The notes: a model not told the origin generated them from the sequence alone. A stretch of 64,000 bases of DNA from Actinotignum urinale DSM 15805 (GCF_000420445.1 NZ_ATUY01000003.1:69785-133784); one strand, 5' to 3'; shown: positions 26,231-35,629, counted from the stretch's first letter. Translations and numbers: made by a program.

Positions 26231-27265
26231 CTACTTGGATGCCTTTGCATCCCGTGCGGCACGCGCCTTGGCGTCTACCTCATCCTGGTGCGTGGCAGCC
26301 GTGCGGCGGTAATACATTGCCAGCAATGCGCCAGAAATGTTGTGCCACGTGGAGAAAATCGCACCCGGAAGCGCGGTGGCAGGCTGAGTTGCGAAATGAA
26401 CCGTCGCAAGCTGAGCTGCCAAACCTGAATTTTGCATACCGACCTCAATGGATGTGGTACGCGAGCCTCGCACAGAAACCCCGAGAACACGGGAGAACCA
26501 GAAACCGAGAGCATACCCGCAAAGGTTGTGTGTAATAACGACGACGAAAACAATCAAACCCGCGGACTTAATGGCATTCACGCTACCGGAAACCACCGCG
26601 AGCAGAACGCCCGCAATGCCGAAGGTTGAAATCCAGGGAAGAATGGGGAGAGCCATTTCCACAAGGTTGTGTGCCAGGAGGCGGATCACAACACCCGCGA
26701 TAATCGGCAGAAGCACAACCTGCACGATGCTCAACGCCATGGCTTTACCGTTAATTGGCATGTAGGAGCCGGCAAGCCACGAGGTAAGGAGCGGAGTCAT
26801 AATTGGCGCAAGGAGCGTGGAAATGGAGGTCATAGTAACTGACAGAGCCACATCGGCCTTGGAAAGATAGCTCACAACATTCGAGGATGTGCCACCCGGA
26901 GCGCAACCTACGAGGACGACGCCAACGGCAATCGCGTTGGAAACGTCGGTTCTTCCCATGACGAGAATAATGATTTTGGAAAGAGCAAAGGCAAGCCCCG
27001 GCATAATAATGTACTGAGCGATAACGCCGATAACGACGGGGATGGGGCGCTTGGCTATAAGTTTGAAATCGCCGGGGGTGAGGGTGAGTCCCATGCCGAA
27101 CATAATGATTCCGAGAAGAATGGTAACCCAAGGCCCTAGGACGCTTGCCTGTTTTGGTGAGAAGAATGCGAAAGCGAAGGCCGCAATAATGATGAGCGGG
27201 AAAACGGTTACGGCGACGAGTGCACTACGATCTTCCGCACTTTGCTTCTTAGGTGATTCTGACAT
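26231..27265 (-). CDS. Bile acid:sodium symporter (BASS) family transporter
   Basis: A 344-residue protein with about nine to ten transmembrane helices. BASS hallmarks are visible: FGMGLTLTPGDF near 58, the crossover helix segment VGCAPGGTSSNVVSYLSKADVALSV split across 125-150, and EVGMQNSGLAAQLA near 275 in the second repeat. Relatives carry bile acids, pantoate or other organic anions with sodium; the substrate here is open. The C terminus is a short basic Ala/Lys tail. No clear Shine-Dalgarno precedes ATG 27265. The 310-bp gap upstream (27266-27575) holds only the gnd hairpin and GT-rich DNA. Confidence 0.9.
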   Translation of the reverse strand: MSESPKKQSAEDRSALVAVTVFPLIIIAAFAFAFFSPKQASVLGPWVTILLGIIMFGMGLTLTPGDFKLIAKRPIPVVIGVIAQYIIMPGLAFALSKIIILVMGRTDVSNAIAVGVVLVGCAPGGTSSNVVSYLSKADVALSVTMTSISTLLAPIMTPLLTSWLAGSYMPINGKAMALSIVQVVLLPIIAGVVIRLLAHNLVEMALPILPWISTFGIAGVLLAVVSGSVNAIKSAGLIVFVVVITHNLCGYALGFWFSRVLGVSVRGSRTTSIEVGMQNSGLAAQLATVHFATQPATALPGAIFSTWHNISGALLAMYYRRTAATHQDEVDAKARAARDAKASK

Positions 27266-27518
27266 GTACTCAAGATTGCCCGAATGTCCACATTTTGGTA
27301 AATGGTATCACCATGTGAGACGTTTTGGGCGTTTTGTGGCGTGCGAGACGTGTCTAGCGGTGTGGGGGAGGCAGTGTTAACTAGCCCGAGTGGGGTGATG
27401 GTTTTCGAGGAACGTGGTTGCGTGGAGTGTGTGTTTTTATGGATGTGCGACGCAAAGCTGTCGCGTGAGTAATGTGGAAAGGGCGGTTTCTGGTGGTGGA
27501 GGAAGTGGTGTCGACGAA

Positions 27519-27552
27519 CGTGGGGGGTGCGGATTGTATCCGCACCCCCACG
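27519..27552 (-). terminator. GC-rich hairpin after gnd
   Basis: Arms 27519-27533 and 27539-27552, pairing 14 bp with one bulged G, loop about five bases, 23 bp past the gnd stop codon. No T tract follows. Confidence 0.7.
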
Positions 27553-27575
27553 CGACTAAAGCCAGGAGTTAATGA

Positions 27576-29033
27576 TTAAGCATCGACTTCCTTGCGCCCT
27601 TCTTCGCCCCAGAGGGTGTGGAAGGTGCCTTCCTTATCTGTACGCTTGTAGGTGTGTGCGCCAAAGAAGTCGCGCTGTCCTTGGATAAGGTTAGCGGGGA
27701 GTTCGTCGGAACGTACACCGTCGTAATAAGAAAGGGAAGATGCGAAAGCCGGGACCGGAATTCCTACCTGTGCGGCGAAGGAAACGATGCGACGCCATGC
27801 CGGAATTGCCTTCGTGATTTCTTCCGTGAAGTAGGAATCTGCGAGAAGCAGGGCAAGATCGGCGTTGCGCTCGTATGCGTCGGTGATGCGATCGAGGAAG
27901 CGGGCGCGGATAATGCAGCCGTCGCGCCAAATGCGGGCCATATCGCCGAGGTTAATATTCCAGTCGTATTCCTTGCTGCCCTTGCGGATCAGTTCGAAAC
28001 CTTGAGAGTAGGCGACCATCTTGGAGGCGTAAAGCGCAAGGCGAATATCTTCGATAAAGCCTTTAACGTCCGTAATATCAACGTCTTGAGCGAGTTCCGG
28101 AAGTGTGGCAACGCCGGCTTTGCGCTCTTCTTCGTCGCCGGAAAGTGAGCGGGCGAAGGTCGCCTCCGCAATTCCGGTGGTGGGAACGCCAATGGCGGCC
28201 GCGTTTTGCACTGTCCATGCGCCCGTGCCCTTCTGGGATGCGGCGTCCTTAATAACGTCCACGAGCGGCTTGCCTGTGGTGGCATCAATGTGGCGAAGAA
28301 CTTCTGCTGTAATCTCAATCAGGTAGGAATCAAGTTCCGTGGTGTTCCATTCTGCGAAAATATCGCCGATGGCGCCTGCTGACATGCCCAGGGCCTTGCG
28401 CATAATGTCGTAGGCTTCAGCAATGAGCTGCATATCGGCGTATTCAATACCGTTGTGAACCATCTTGACGAAGTGGCCGGCGCCGTCCGGGCCGACGTAT
28501 GCGCAGCAGGGTTCGCCATCTTTGTGGGCCGCGATTGCTTCGAACATTGGGCCGAGGCGCTTGTAAGAATCCACGGTTCCGCCGGGCATAATCGACGGGC
28601 CGTTCAATGCGCCTTCTTCGCCGCCGGATACGCCTGCGCCAACGAAGTGAAGGCCACGTGCGCGAATATCTTTTTCACGACGAAGTGTGTCCGTATAGAG
28701 TGCGTTACCGCAATCAACGATAATGTCGCCTTCTTCCATGAGGTCGGCGAGCTGGTCGATGACGGCATCGGTGGGGGCGCCGGCCTTCACCATAATAATG
28801 GCAACGCGCGGTTTGGAGAGGGACTGGACGAAATCTTCCATCGATTCTGCGGGGTAGAATTCGCCTTCGTCGCCATGCTGGGCATAAATGGTTTCTGTTT
28901 TCGCTGCGCTACGGTTGTGGATGGCGACTTTGTAGCCTTTGTGTGCAAGATTGCGAGCGAGGTTTGAGCCCATAACGGCCATGCCGGTAACGCCGATGTC
29001 GGCGGCTCCTACTGGTGGGGTGGGGATAGACAT
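27576..29033 (-). CDS. gnd: 6-phosphogluconate dehydrogenase, decarboxylating
   Basis: Gnd oxidatively decarboxylates 6-phosphogluconate to ribulose-5-phosphate, making NADPH in the pentose phosphate pathway. The 485-residue product has the long-form length. It shows the NADP-binding fold GVTGMAVMGSNLARNLA near 15, the substrate motif GVSGGEEGALNGPSIMPGG near 125, the catalytic region FVKMVHNGIEYADMQ near 180 with its lysine, and the C-terminal QRDFFGAHTYKRTD. ATG 29033 is chosen with AAGGAG at 29039-29044. It is flanked by hairpins on both sides and appears monocistronic. Confidence 0.96.
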   Translation of the reverse strand: MSIPTPPVGAADIGVTGMAVMGSNLARNLAHKGYKVAIHNRSAAKTETIYAQHGDEGEFYPAESMEDFVQSLSKPRVAIIMVKAGAPTDAVIDQLADLMEEGDIIVDCGNALYTDTLRREKDIRARGLHFVGAGVSGGEEGALNGPSIMPGGTVDSYKRLGPMFEAIAAHKDGEPCCAYVGPDGAGHFVKMVHNGIEYADMQLIAEAYDIMRKALGMSAGAIGDIFAEWNTTELDSYLIEITAEVLRHIDATTGKPLVDVIKDAASQKGTGAWTVQNAAAIGVPTTGIAEATFARSLSGDEEERKAGVATLPELAQDVDITDVKGFIEDIRLALYASKMVAYSQGFELIRKGSKEYDWNINLGDMARIWRDGCIIRARFLDRITDAYERNADLALLLADSYFTEEITKAIPAWRRIVSFAAQVGIPVPAFASSLSYYDGVRSDELPANLIQGQRDFFGAHTYKRTDKEGTFHTLWGEEGRKEVDA

Positions 29034-29247
29034 AAAACTCCTTAACATTGAGTTAGGCAGGCGAAGCGCACCTTATTAAGTGAATAAGATAATGATAGGT
29101 GAGTGCCAACGTTGGCGGTTACCTATCGCTATATTCTACCGTGTATGTAGTACCTTTGGAACTAAAAATAGTACTTAATGTTGTTTGTGTATAATTGTTT
29201 CAACGAAGTTTCAGTCGGGTAATAAGAAATAATTGTTGTCATTGAAG

Positions 29248-29285
29248 CGTGGGGGGAACGTTACTGGTGTAACGTTCCCCCCACG
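29248..29285 (-). terminator. Perfect 17-bp hairpin after pgm
   Basis: Perfect 17-bp arms (29248-29264, 29269-29285) with tetraloop TGGT, 38 bp past the pgm stop. Very stable, but no T tract on either strand, so it could be bidirectional or act by RNA stabilisation. Confidence 0.8.
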
Positions 29286-29322
29286 TAATACGAGAAGCGC
29301 CTAGTTTAACGCTTCGTTAGCC

Positions 29323-30999
29323 CTAGTTACCGAGCGCTGCGCTCACAACCGCGCGGGCCTCGGCCTGAACTTCCTTCAGGTGGTCTTCGCCCTTGAAAGA
29401 TTCTGCGTAAATCTTGTACACATCTTCCGTGCCACTTGGGCGGGCGGCGAACCAGGCGTTTTCCGTCGTCACTTTCAAACCACCAATTGCGGCATTGTTA
29501 CCGGGTGCTTTGACGAGCTTCGCGGTAATCGGTTCACCAGCAAGCTCTGTTGCCGTCACATCCTCAGGGGAGAGCTTGGCGAGCTTCGCCTTTTCAGGCT
29601 TCGTTGCCGGTGCATCAATACGTGCGTAGGCGCTCTTCCCATACTTGGCGACCTGCTCTTCATGCAACTGGGAGGGCGATTTGCCCATCACCGCGGTAAT
29701 TTCAGCGGCCAACAGGTCAAGCACCAGCCCGTCCTTATCGGTTGTCCACACGCTACCATCTTTGCGTAGGAAGGAAGCGCCAGCGGATTCTTCGCCACCA
29801 AAACCAATCTTGCCGTTAACCAAACCGTCTACGAACCACTTGAAGCCAACGGGGACCTCAACAAGTTTCTTGCCAATACCGGCAACCACGCGGTCGATAA
29901 GCGAGGAGGAGACGAGCGTCTTTCCAACGCCGACCTCGCCACCCCAAGCGGGACGATGTGTAAACAGGTATTCGATCGCAACAGCCAGGTAATGATTCGG
30001 GTTCATCAAACCGGCATCCGGAGTGACGATTCCGTGGCGATCCGAATCGGCGTCGTTACCCGTTGCCAAATCGTAGGGAGCCTTGCCGTCCTCGCCCGGT
30101 TTCATGCGCTGAAGCAAACCGGCCATCGCGTAGGGGCTGGAGCAATCCATGCGAATCTTGCCATCCCAGTCAAGAGTCATGAAAGGCCAGGCCGGATCAA
30201 TAACGGGGTTCACAACCGTGAGGTCAATCTTGTAGTGATCGGCAATCGCCTGCCAGTACTCTGCCGAAGCGCCACCCATAGGATCAGCACCAATGCGAAC
30301 GCCAGCTTCGCGAATCGCATCAAAATCAATGATTGTTTCCAGCGCTTCCACATATCCCTTGCGGAAATCGTGGCGCCCAATGCAATCCATCTTCACGGCT
30401 TCCTCAAAGGGGATGCGCTTAATATTCTTCCAGCCTTCGCGCAACAGTTCGTTGGCACGCGCCGCAATCCAGGAGGTCGCGTCCGTATCTGCCGGGCCAC
30501 CATTGGGTGGATTGTACTTGAAACCACCGTCGCGGGGCGGGTTGTGCGACGGCGTAATAACAATGCCGTCCGCTAAGCCCGGACCGTCCTGGCGCAGGTT
30601 GTGAGGAGCGCCGTTTGCTTCCAAAATTGCCAGGGAAACAGCCGGTGTGGGGGTGAAGGAATTGCGTGAATCCAACAGGGTTGTTACCCCATTGGCTGCC
30701 AGCACCTCAACCGCTGTTTTTTCTGCAGGTTCAGAAAGTCCGTGAGTATCGCGACCAACAAAAACAGGCCCATCGTAGCCCTGCTTGGCGCGGTATTCGA
30801 CGATAGCCTGCGTTGTTGCGGCGATATGTGCTTCATTGAAAGCGCCATCAAATGCGCTTCCGCGGTGACCAGAAGTTCCAAACACAACGTTCTGTGCTGA
30901 ATTTTCCGGATCGGGTTCGATTGTGTAATAGGCGTCGATGAGTTCATCAACATTGATGAGATCTTCAGGACGCGCGGGTGTTCCAGCTCGTTCGTTCAT
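29323..30999 (-). CDS. pgm: Phosphoglucomutase (alpha-D-glucose phosphate-specific)
   Basis: Pgm interconverts glucose-1-phosphate and glucose-6-phosphate, linking glycolysis to glycogen and envelope sugar nucleotides. The 558-residue product has the family length. FGTSGHRG near 41, the phosphoserine loop [12 protein letters not shown] near 150, the metal site [12 protein letters not shown] near 305, the sugar-binding GGEESAG near 395, and the phosphate-binding RPSGTED near 515 are all intact. ATG 30999 lacks an obvious Shine-Dalgarno; GACACT lies six bases upstream, so a leaderless message is possible. Identification is secure. Confidence 0.96.
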   Translation of the reverse strand: MNERAGTPARPEDLINVDELIDAYYTIEPDPENSAQNVVFGTSGHRGSAFDGAFNEAHIAATTQAIVEYRAKQGYDGPVFVGRDTHGLSEPAEKTAVEVLAANGVTTLLDSRNSFTPTPAVSLAILEANGAPHNLRQDGPGLADGIVITPSHNPPRDGGFKYNPPNGGPADTDATSWIAARANELLREGWKNIKRIPFEEAVKMDCIGRHDFRKGYVEALETIIDFDAIREAGVRIGADPMGGASAEYWQAIADHYKIDLTVVNPVIDPAWPFMTLDWDGKIRMDCSSPYAMAGLLQRMKPGEDGKAPYDLATGNDADSDRHGIVTPDAGLMNPNHYLAVAIEYLFTHRPAWGGEVGVGKTLVSSSLIDRVVAGIGKKLVEVPVGFKWFVDGLVNGKIGFGGEESAGASFLRKDGSVWTTDKDGLVLDLLAAEITAVMGKSPSQLHEEQVAKYGKSAYARIDAPATKPEKAKLAKLSPEDVTATELAGEPITAKLVKAPGNNAAIGGLKVTTENAWFAARPSGTEDVYKIYAESFKGEDHLKEVQAEARAVVSAALGN

Positions 31000-31085
31000 A
31001 AGTTAAGTGTCTCACGTTTTTTGTGTATCGTCGCCTCTTTTCGCTCTCTGGTCAACTTTGTTGAGGAGTGATGTCGATTCTGCCG

Positions 31086-31487
31086 TTAAATCAACGAGTA
31101 CATCAACGAGAAAAATATGAGGGTTGGCAACCATAAGCCGATATAGAGCGCAATAAAGGCCGAAATGTATGTGCCAGTTAGAAGGGCGAAGGAAGCGACG
31201 TAACGTTTTTGTTGCGCGAGGTGAACAACGTCCGTCATTGCCGTCGAAAATGTTGTGAAACCACCCAAAAAACCAAGGGTTATTACGGGGGAGATCTCCT
31301 TAAAAAACGGCAGAAACGCGAATCCGATGAGCGCGCCGATACAGAAACAGCCCAGGACGTTGACGGTGAAAATACCCACGGGCCATTTTGCGCGAGTGTG
31401 GGTGGTGATGAGGGAGTCAAGCCATGCACGTACAACCGCACCGCATCCGCCGGCAAGGACAATGAAAAAGAGCTGTATGAGTATCAC
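31086..31487 (-). CDS. crcB: Fluoride ion channel Fluc/CrcB subunit
   Basis: A 133-residue, four-helix Fluc protein. Family motifs are GGCGAVVRAWLD near 13, FTVNVLGCFCIGAL near 40 (polar track asparagine) and GFLGGFTTFST near 74 (the phenylalanine box and sodium site). Fluc channels export toxic fluoride as dual-topology dimers. Here a second crcB-like gene lies directly upstream and overlaps by 4 bp, the usual sign of a heterodimer with antiparallel subunits. Confidence 0.92.
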   Translation of the reverse strand: MILIQLFFIVLAGGCGAVVRAWLDSLITTHTRAKWPVGIFTVNVLGCFCIGALIGFAFLPFFKEISPVITLGFLGGFTTFSTAMTDVVHLAQQKRYVASFALLTGTYISAFIALYIGLWLPTLIFFSLMYSLI

Positions 31488-32293
31488 GAGTTGGCCCCTT
31501 CGCTATTGTCCCTGTTGTGGAAAGAGTCGGATATGGGTGGGTTTTCCACTTGGTGTGTGCCGGGTGCGTTTGCCAGTTGCTGTGTGCCGAGCAGGTTATG
31601 AGGGGATTCAGGGGCGGACTCGTGAACAGTGCCGTGAGCAGACTCCGATTCTTTTGAGGGCTTCGAGCCCGAGGAGTGACGCATGCCAAGAAGGGTTCCC
31701 AGCCAGGCGCTCGTCACCCCGACGGTAAGTGTGAGAACTCCATAGATAAGGCTAATGTTGACATTGCTATAAGGGGGATCTGTAAGAGTTAATCCGTTGA
31801 GATCCACCCAGCTTCCCCACATTAGCGTCGAATATGTTGTGAAACCGCCACACATGCCCGTTCCGAAGAAGAGGCGGTAATTACTGTAGGAATATGCGCG
31901 TTCCTGCGTTTTGTTTGCAAAATGCTTGCAGGAAATGCGGGTTGTATCACGAAAACATAACGCGCCGTTCAATAGCCCGAGAAGGAACGCACCAACGATG
32001 TTAACAATGAAGGTTGCGTAAAGTCCCACCATAGTTGGGGTCAGTGGCTGGCCGGGATCAGATATATATTCCGGGAAGTAATAGTTTTGTGCGAAAAGGA
32101 ATTGAGATATCCACGTGAAGCTCACGCGAAGAAAAGTGCCGAGCGCTCCGCCCCAAAAAACCCAGAAAAGTGCGCCGGGATCACGATACAAAGGGAGGCT
32201 CGCGTGATCGCATAGCGTGCCAGACCGTGCAGAATCGCTCCCGTTGTTGGGGGAGTTGCTCAAGAGAGTGTTAGAGCTATTAACGGAGTCCAT
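31484..32293 (-). CDS. crcB: Fluoride ion channel Fluc/CrcB subunit, extended
   Basis: The partner subunit, about 269 residues, roughly twice the usual length. The core (about 35-205) has GGALGTFLR, FIVNIVGAFLLGLLNG and GTGMCGGFTTYST. It is extended by a 33-residue Ser/Asn-rich N terminus, a loop of about 30 residues between helices 1 and 2, and a 65-residue hydrophilic C-terminal tail. ATG 32293 is preferred over GTG 32299: no Shine-Dalgarno exists, but TAAAAT (32306-32301) ends seven bases before it, suggesting a leaderless message. I looked for a fluoride riboswitch upstream and saw none. Confidence 0.85.
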   Translation of the reverse strand: MDSVNSSNTLLSNSPNNGSDSARSGTLCDHASLPLYRDPGALFWVFWGGALGTFLRVSFTWISQFLFAQNYYFPEYISDPGQPLTPTMVGLYATFIVNIVGAFLLGLLNGALCFRDTTRISCKHFANKTQERAYSYSNYRLFFGTGMCGGFTTYSTLMWGSWVDLNGLTLTDPPYSNVNISLIYGVLTLTVGVTSAWLGTLLGMRHSSGSKPSKESESAHGTVHESAPESPHNLLGTQQLANAPGTHQVENPPISDSFHNRDNSEGANS

Positions 32294-32332
32294 AAACACG
32301 ATTTTATCGCTGAAAGGAAAAGGAGAAATGAG

Positions 32333-32403
32333 TTATCCACAGATTTAGTGCTCGCTCGGGTGTTGTGGATGGCGGGTATTGTTGGGGGATGGAGTTATCC
32401 ACA
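32333..32403. promoter_or_regulatory. Pair of perfect DnaA boxes
   Basis: TTATCCACA occurs exactly at 32333-32341 and 32395-32403, both on the plus strand within an identical GAGTTATCCACAG context, with a near match in reverse (TGTGGATGG) between them. They sit in the 411-bp gap 32294-32704 upstream of the crcB pair. dnaA is not nearby, so this is not evidently oriC. Confidence 0.65.
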
Positions 32404-32586
32404 GGCTTAGGGGTGCTCAGTATTCTTAAGAACAGTTTGACGTGGTGCGCGTTCGCGTCAGATCGTTGCCTACGGCGTTGAGTAATGTACGACGGGTGTG
32501 GTGCGAGTACGTCGTCCCTCGTCGTAAAAATTGCAAAAACGGGTATAAAAACGTTGCAAAAACAGGTATGTGGAAATAACGCGACG

Positions 32587-32656
32587 TAAAAATACCGTAC
32601 TCCCCGGTTTTTCATGTTGTGAGTGTCAAGAAAATTCGAGGAGTACGGTATTTTTA
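32587..32656 (-). terminator. Terminator of the DUF981-like operon
   Basis: Perfect 17-bp arms (32587-32603 and 32640-32656), a 36-base loop, with TATTTTTA at the distal arm on the minus strand. It lies 49 bp past the stop at 32705. The arms are AT-flanked on both sides, so it may also work for the plus strand. Confidence 0.8.
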
Positions 32657-32704
32657 TCTGATAAAAATCAGAAATTATGCGATATGTAGCGTTGAGGCCA
32701 CTGT

Positions 32705-33403
32705 CTAGATGTAGCTACCGTCCGGCTGTGGGAAGAAGCCGATGTGGCTGTAGAACACGGTGAAGCCGAGGAAAATCCAGAGCATACCGATGCACCACGT
32801 AATAACAAGGACAACTTTGGCGAGCTTCTTATTCTCTCCGACGAACGGAGAAAGAATCGCGGCCAAACCGCTACCGACGTAGAGCGTCATCACCATAAGC
32901 GGTTCAATAAGGCTTCCAGCCATGAGGCGGGCAACCGGTTCAATGTCCGGCGGGCGCCACATTCCGAAGTACATACCGCCAATTCCGATGAGTACCAGGC
33001 CGAAACCAATGATTGCCGCGACGAAAAGCAGAGGCCTGAGGGTGCGGAACATTACTGTTGCCGTAACTTCCCCGTCTGTGCGATCCGCTTTGCGTTGCGC
33101 CGCAAGAATGGCAAGCCCGGCAACGAACGTGAGGATGCCGTACACCGCGGCTGGTTCACCGAAGGTAATGTTGTCGACCTTACAGCAGAAAGCGCCGTCA
33201 ATCTGTTTCAGTGGCCAGGTGAGGGTCATGTGAAGGCCGGTGATTCCTAGGAAGGAACCAAGTGCAATAAAAGCCCAGCCCCAACCTGTGAGATCTCCAT
33301 GATTTTCGCGCGCTACAATGCGAGCGAAAACAACAACGAGGAGCATAATAGTTCCGGCAATAACAGCCATTGCGGTGTTATAGGTAATTCCCTGCATAAG
33401 CAT
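32705..33403 (-). CDS. DUF981-like multi-pass membrane protein
   Basis: A 232-residue protein with about seven transmembrane helices and short charged loops. It resembles the DUF981 family of actinobacterial and archaeal membrane proteins by length and by segments such as GITGLHMTLTWPL near 57 and FGEPAAVYG near 83; this assignment is from memory and moderate. A CC pair (GAFCCKVDN near 75) lies in the first outer loop. ATG 33403 follows GGGAGG, which lies at the very 3' end of the preceding small gene, so both are in one operon under the palindromic operator at 33649-33667. Function unknown. Confidence 0.7.
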   Translation of the reverse strand: MLMQGITYNTAMAVIAGTIMLLVVVFARIVARENHGDLTGWGWAFIALGSFLGITGLHMTLTWPLKQIDGAFCCKVDNITFGEPAAVYGILTFVAGLAILAAQRKADRTDGEVTATVMFRTLRPLLFVAAIIGFGLVLIGIGGMYFGMWRPPDIEPVARLMAGSLIEPLMVMTLYVGSGLAAILSPFVGENKKLAKVVLVITWCIGMLWIFLGFTVFYSHIGFFPQPDGSYI

Positions 33404-33408
33404 GATTA

Positions 33409-33618
33409 TTACCTCCCGGCCCTATAAAGCTCGCGAATAGAAACAGCTGCAATGGATGCGGCAAACGTTATGCATAGGGTAAGGATTGCAACGTCCTGCC
33501 CGTGAATGCTTCCCTTGGCAATAAGCCAGAGAATTCCTGCGGCAAGTGAGCCCAGGATGAGGATTATTGCAGCAATTTTTCCCCACAGCGATGCCTGAGC
33601 GTCAACATTGTGTTCCAT
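33409..33618 (-). CDS. Small two-helix membrane protein
   Basis: A 69-residue protein with two hydrophobic helices (about 13-34 and 43-62) and charged ends. It is real by context: AAAGGTGG precedes ATG 33618, a promoter lies just upstream, and the stop codon overlaps the ribosome site of the next gene. It probably forms a complex with the DUF981-like protein. No family recognised. Confidence 0.75.
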   Translation of the reverse strand: MEHNVDAQASLWGKIAAIILILGSLAAGILWLIAKGSIHGQDVAILTLCITFAASIAAVSIRELYRAGR

Positions 33619-33648
33619 TTATTTCCCACCTTTCTTTAAGCTAAAAAG

Positions 33649-33688
33649 GGTATGTAAGTAACATACCACAGCCAGTGAGGAATGTCAC
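33649..33688 (-). promoter_or_regulatory. Promoter with palindromic operator of the DUF981-like operon
   Basis: On the minus strand -35 GTGACA (33688-33683) and -10 TATGTT (33665-33660) are 17 bp apart. The -10 is inside an inverted repeat with 7-bp arms GGTATGT (33649-33655) and ACATACC (33661-33667). A dedicated repressor binding here would block RNA polymerase. Its identity is unknown; no regulator gene is adjacent. Confidence 0.6.
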
Positions 33689-33807
33689 AAGGCATTTAGG
33701 ACTTTTGGCCGATTGGTTGAAAAAGGGCGAAAAACGGGTTTTTCTCTAAAATTCACTGGATTATTGCTGGAAATAACTTGAAATCGCCATCATAACTTAA
33801 ATAAAAA

Positions 33808-33990
33808 GCACGACGGGTGAGGTGCGATGCTTAGCACGACGGGTGAGATGCGACGGGTATCGCGCGGGGGTAGGGCGTGGTGCCCATCGCAAGGAGGCGT
33901 GGTGCAATACTTATCGCGGGGCAGTGCGGTGCCTATGGCGAAGAGGGATTAGTTGCGGTTGTCCTACGACGGTAAAAATAGATTGCGGTG
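33808..33990. repeat. Degenerate repeat region 3' of the DUF2079 gene
   Basis: Two close units beginning GCACGACGGGTGAGGTGCGA (33808) and its copy at 33834, then looser copies of a GCGGTGCCTATGGC motif at 33925 and 33980. It abuts the stop codon at 33992. A related TACGACGGGTGTGGTGCGAG lies at 32489-32508. The 373-bp gap 33619-33991 holds this array and the operon promoter above; no gene. Confidence 0.65.
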
Positions 33991-33991
33991 C

Positions 33992-35629
33992 CTATGGCAA
34001 AAGTCTGCGTACAACAACGTAACCGTTTTCGTCGTACACAATCTTCCAGTCACCACCGAAGGTTTGTCGCGCCCAGTCGAGAACGTTTTCACCATTCCCA
34101 TGATTGGAATGTGGCGAAAATACAACATAATCAACCGGGGTGCCCTGCACGGTTCCCTCCCAGAAAACCGTGCGTCCTGGAACAAGATAGGCGAGCATGT
34201 AAATATCCGTCACAACTTTCGCGCCCTGAGGAACCGCTTCGACACTGGAACGAGCGCTAAGGCGTTGTTTGCTGGAAAGCTCGGGGTTGACGCCCCGAAG
34301 AAGCGGGATAACGCCCTGCTGAGTAGCCCATGTGGCCGAAGGTAGCAGGCTCACAAGTGCGCAACATGTGGCAAAAATAGTGTTTTTTCGCAAATATTTG
34401 CTGGGAGGTGCGCCTGTTTGTGGGGTTGTTGCAGGTAAGCCCGCCCCAGTGGTGGTTGCGGGTAGTTGGGGGTTGTGGTGTGAGGTCTGCGACGTGACCG
34501 CCTGAGAAAAAGACGTTACGTACTGGAGCGCATCGATTAACGCAACCATGGCAATAGGCATCAGAATGGCGGAATAGTGCCAATCCGTCCCCCAATAATA
34601 GGGGATATTCCCTAGGAAACGCCAGGCAAGTGTTGGTAGAATGAGGAGCGCGAAAGGGCTGATCGTGCCAACTGCGCCCATTGTCAAAACGAGCGTGAAT
34701 ACGGTGGTCATTTTGGTGGAAAAATGCGCGAAAAGCCCCGAGTCGTTTCCGTCGAACCTTCCGTAATAATCCCACTGGCCAGCGGTATTAAACATCGGTA
34801 GTACGACGAAAACGCTGAGCAACACCCACAATAACCCCCAACAGCCAAGGAGAATTCCGAGCCGTTCTGGCGTCAACCAGCCACTGCTTCGGTTCGATAA
34901 ACGCGACCGCAACACGGCAAAACGCTCACGCAATGAACCACGGCTAGATCGCAGAGTGATCAAAGGCGGAACCGCGACGAAAGCCATGAGAGTGAGCCCC
35001 ATATCCTCTTTAACAAAAACAAGCGCCCCAAGATACGTGGCAGCACGGAAATAACGTCCCTCCAACCACGCAATTAAACCAAAGGATATGAGGGGAACCG
35101 CGAAGGCGATCTCGTGAAATTGCGCAACAACTGCCGTGTGAAGTCCCCAAGAGAACGCGCCGGCGAAACCAATAAACGCCCCCGCAACATTGCCGAACCG
35201 CGCACATGCATACCGCGTGATGGGGTAGCTTGCCAGTGCAAAAAGAGCATTTTGTACGACGAGGAGCGTTAGCCCGCTTGGAAAAAGTCGATATATTGGG
35301 GCGAGCAGAACGAGAATTGGATGGAAATGGTCGCCGAGAAGATTAAACCCAGGCCCTTTAATGTCCACAATTGGGGCGCGGAAGTGGGAGTACTGGTCAA
35401 CAAGCTGTGTAAAAATCCCTAAATCCCAGGAGGGGGACACGAAATTACGCCATTGATAAACAGATACGTATGTGAAAGTGGCGAAAGCGAAAAGCGCTAT
35501 GCTGAGCGCAATTGCGTGGTTGATCCGGAACCGTAGAGGTGAACGGCCACGGGAATGTGGAGCTTGTGTGGTGTTTGGCGTAGCGGAAGAATGTGTGGAG
35601 CCTTGAGAGGAGCCCGGTATTGTCGCCAC
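33992..35629 (-). CDS. DUF2079 family polytopic membrane protein
   Basis: A 545-residue protein with about ten transmembrane helices. DUF2079 features: SWDLGIFTQ near 67, LLGDHFHPIL near 96, a histidine in VAQFHEIAF near 171, and KEDMGL near 207. These acidic and histidine residues in an outer first loop resemble GT-C glycosyltransferase architecture, and DUF2079 proteins are often annotated so, without proven substrate. The stop region shares one base with nothing downstream; its start shares base 35629 with the stop of the next gene upstream (TAATG), so the two are coupled and probably act together on a lipid-linked envelope component. Confidence 0.8.
   Translation of the reverse strand: MATIPGSSQGSTHSSATPNTTQAPHSRGRSPLRFRINHAIALSIALFAFATFTYVSVYQWRNFVSPSWDLGIFTQLVDQYSHFRAPIVDIKGPGFNLLGDHFHPILVLLAPIYRLFPSGLTLLVVQNALFALASYPITRYACARFGNVAGAFIGFAGAFSWGLHTAVVAQFHEIAFAVPLISFGLIAWLEGRYFRAATYLGALVFVKEDMGLTLMAFVAVPPLITLRSSRGSLRERFAVLRSRLSNRSSGWLTPERLGILLGCWGLLWVLLSVFVVLPMFNTAGQWDYYGRFDGNDSGLFAHFSTKMTTVFTLVLTMGAVGTISPFALLILPTLAWRFLGNIPYYWGTDWHYSAILMPIAMVALIDALQYVTSFSQAVTSQTSHHNPQLPATTTGAGLPATTPQTGAPPSKYLRKNTIFATCCALVSLLPSATWATQQGVIPLLRGVNPELSSKQRLSARSSVEAVPQGAKVVTDIYMLAYLVPGRTVFWEGTVQGTPVDYVVFSPHSNHGNGENVLDWARQTFGGDWKIVYDENGYVVVRRLLP

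Noticed and set aside
32333-32403. Origin of replication
   Set aside because: Two DnaA boxes only, with no dnaA, dnaN, rpmH or AT-rich unwinding element nearby.
32294-32420. Fluoride riboswitch upstream of the crcB pair
   Set aside because: I could not place the conserved pseudoknot segments of the crcB motif on the minus strand; a covariance search would settle it.
32304-32615. 103-codon open frame on the minus strand between crcB and the DUF981-like operon
   Set aside because: It runs through the DnaA boxes and the terminator arm, has no ribosome site and a composition unlike protein-coding DNA here.
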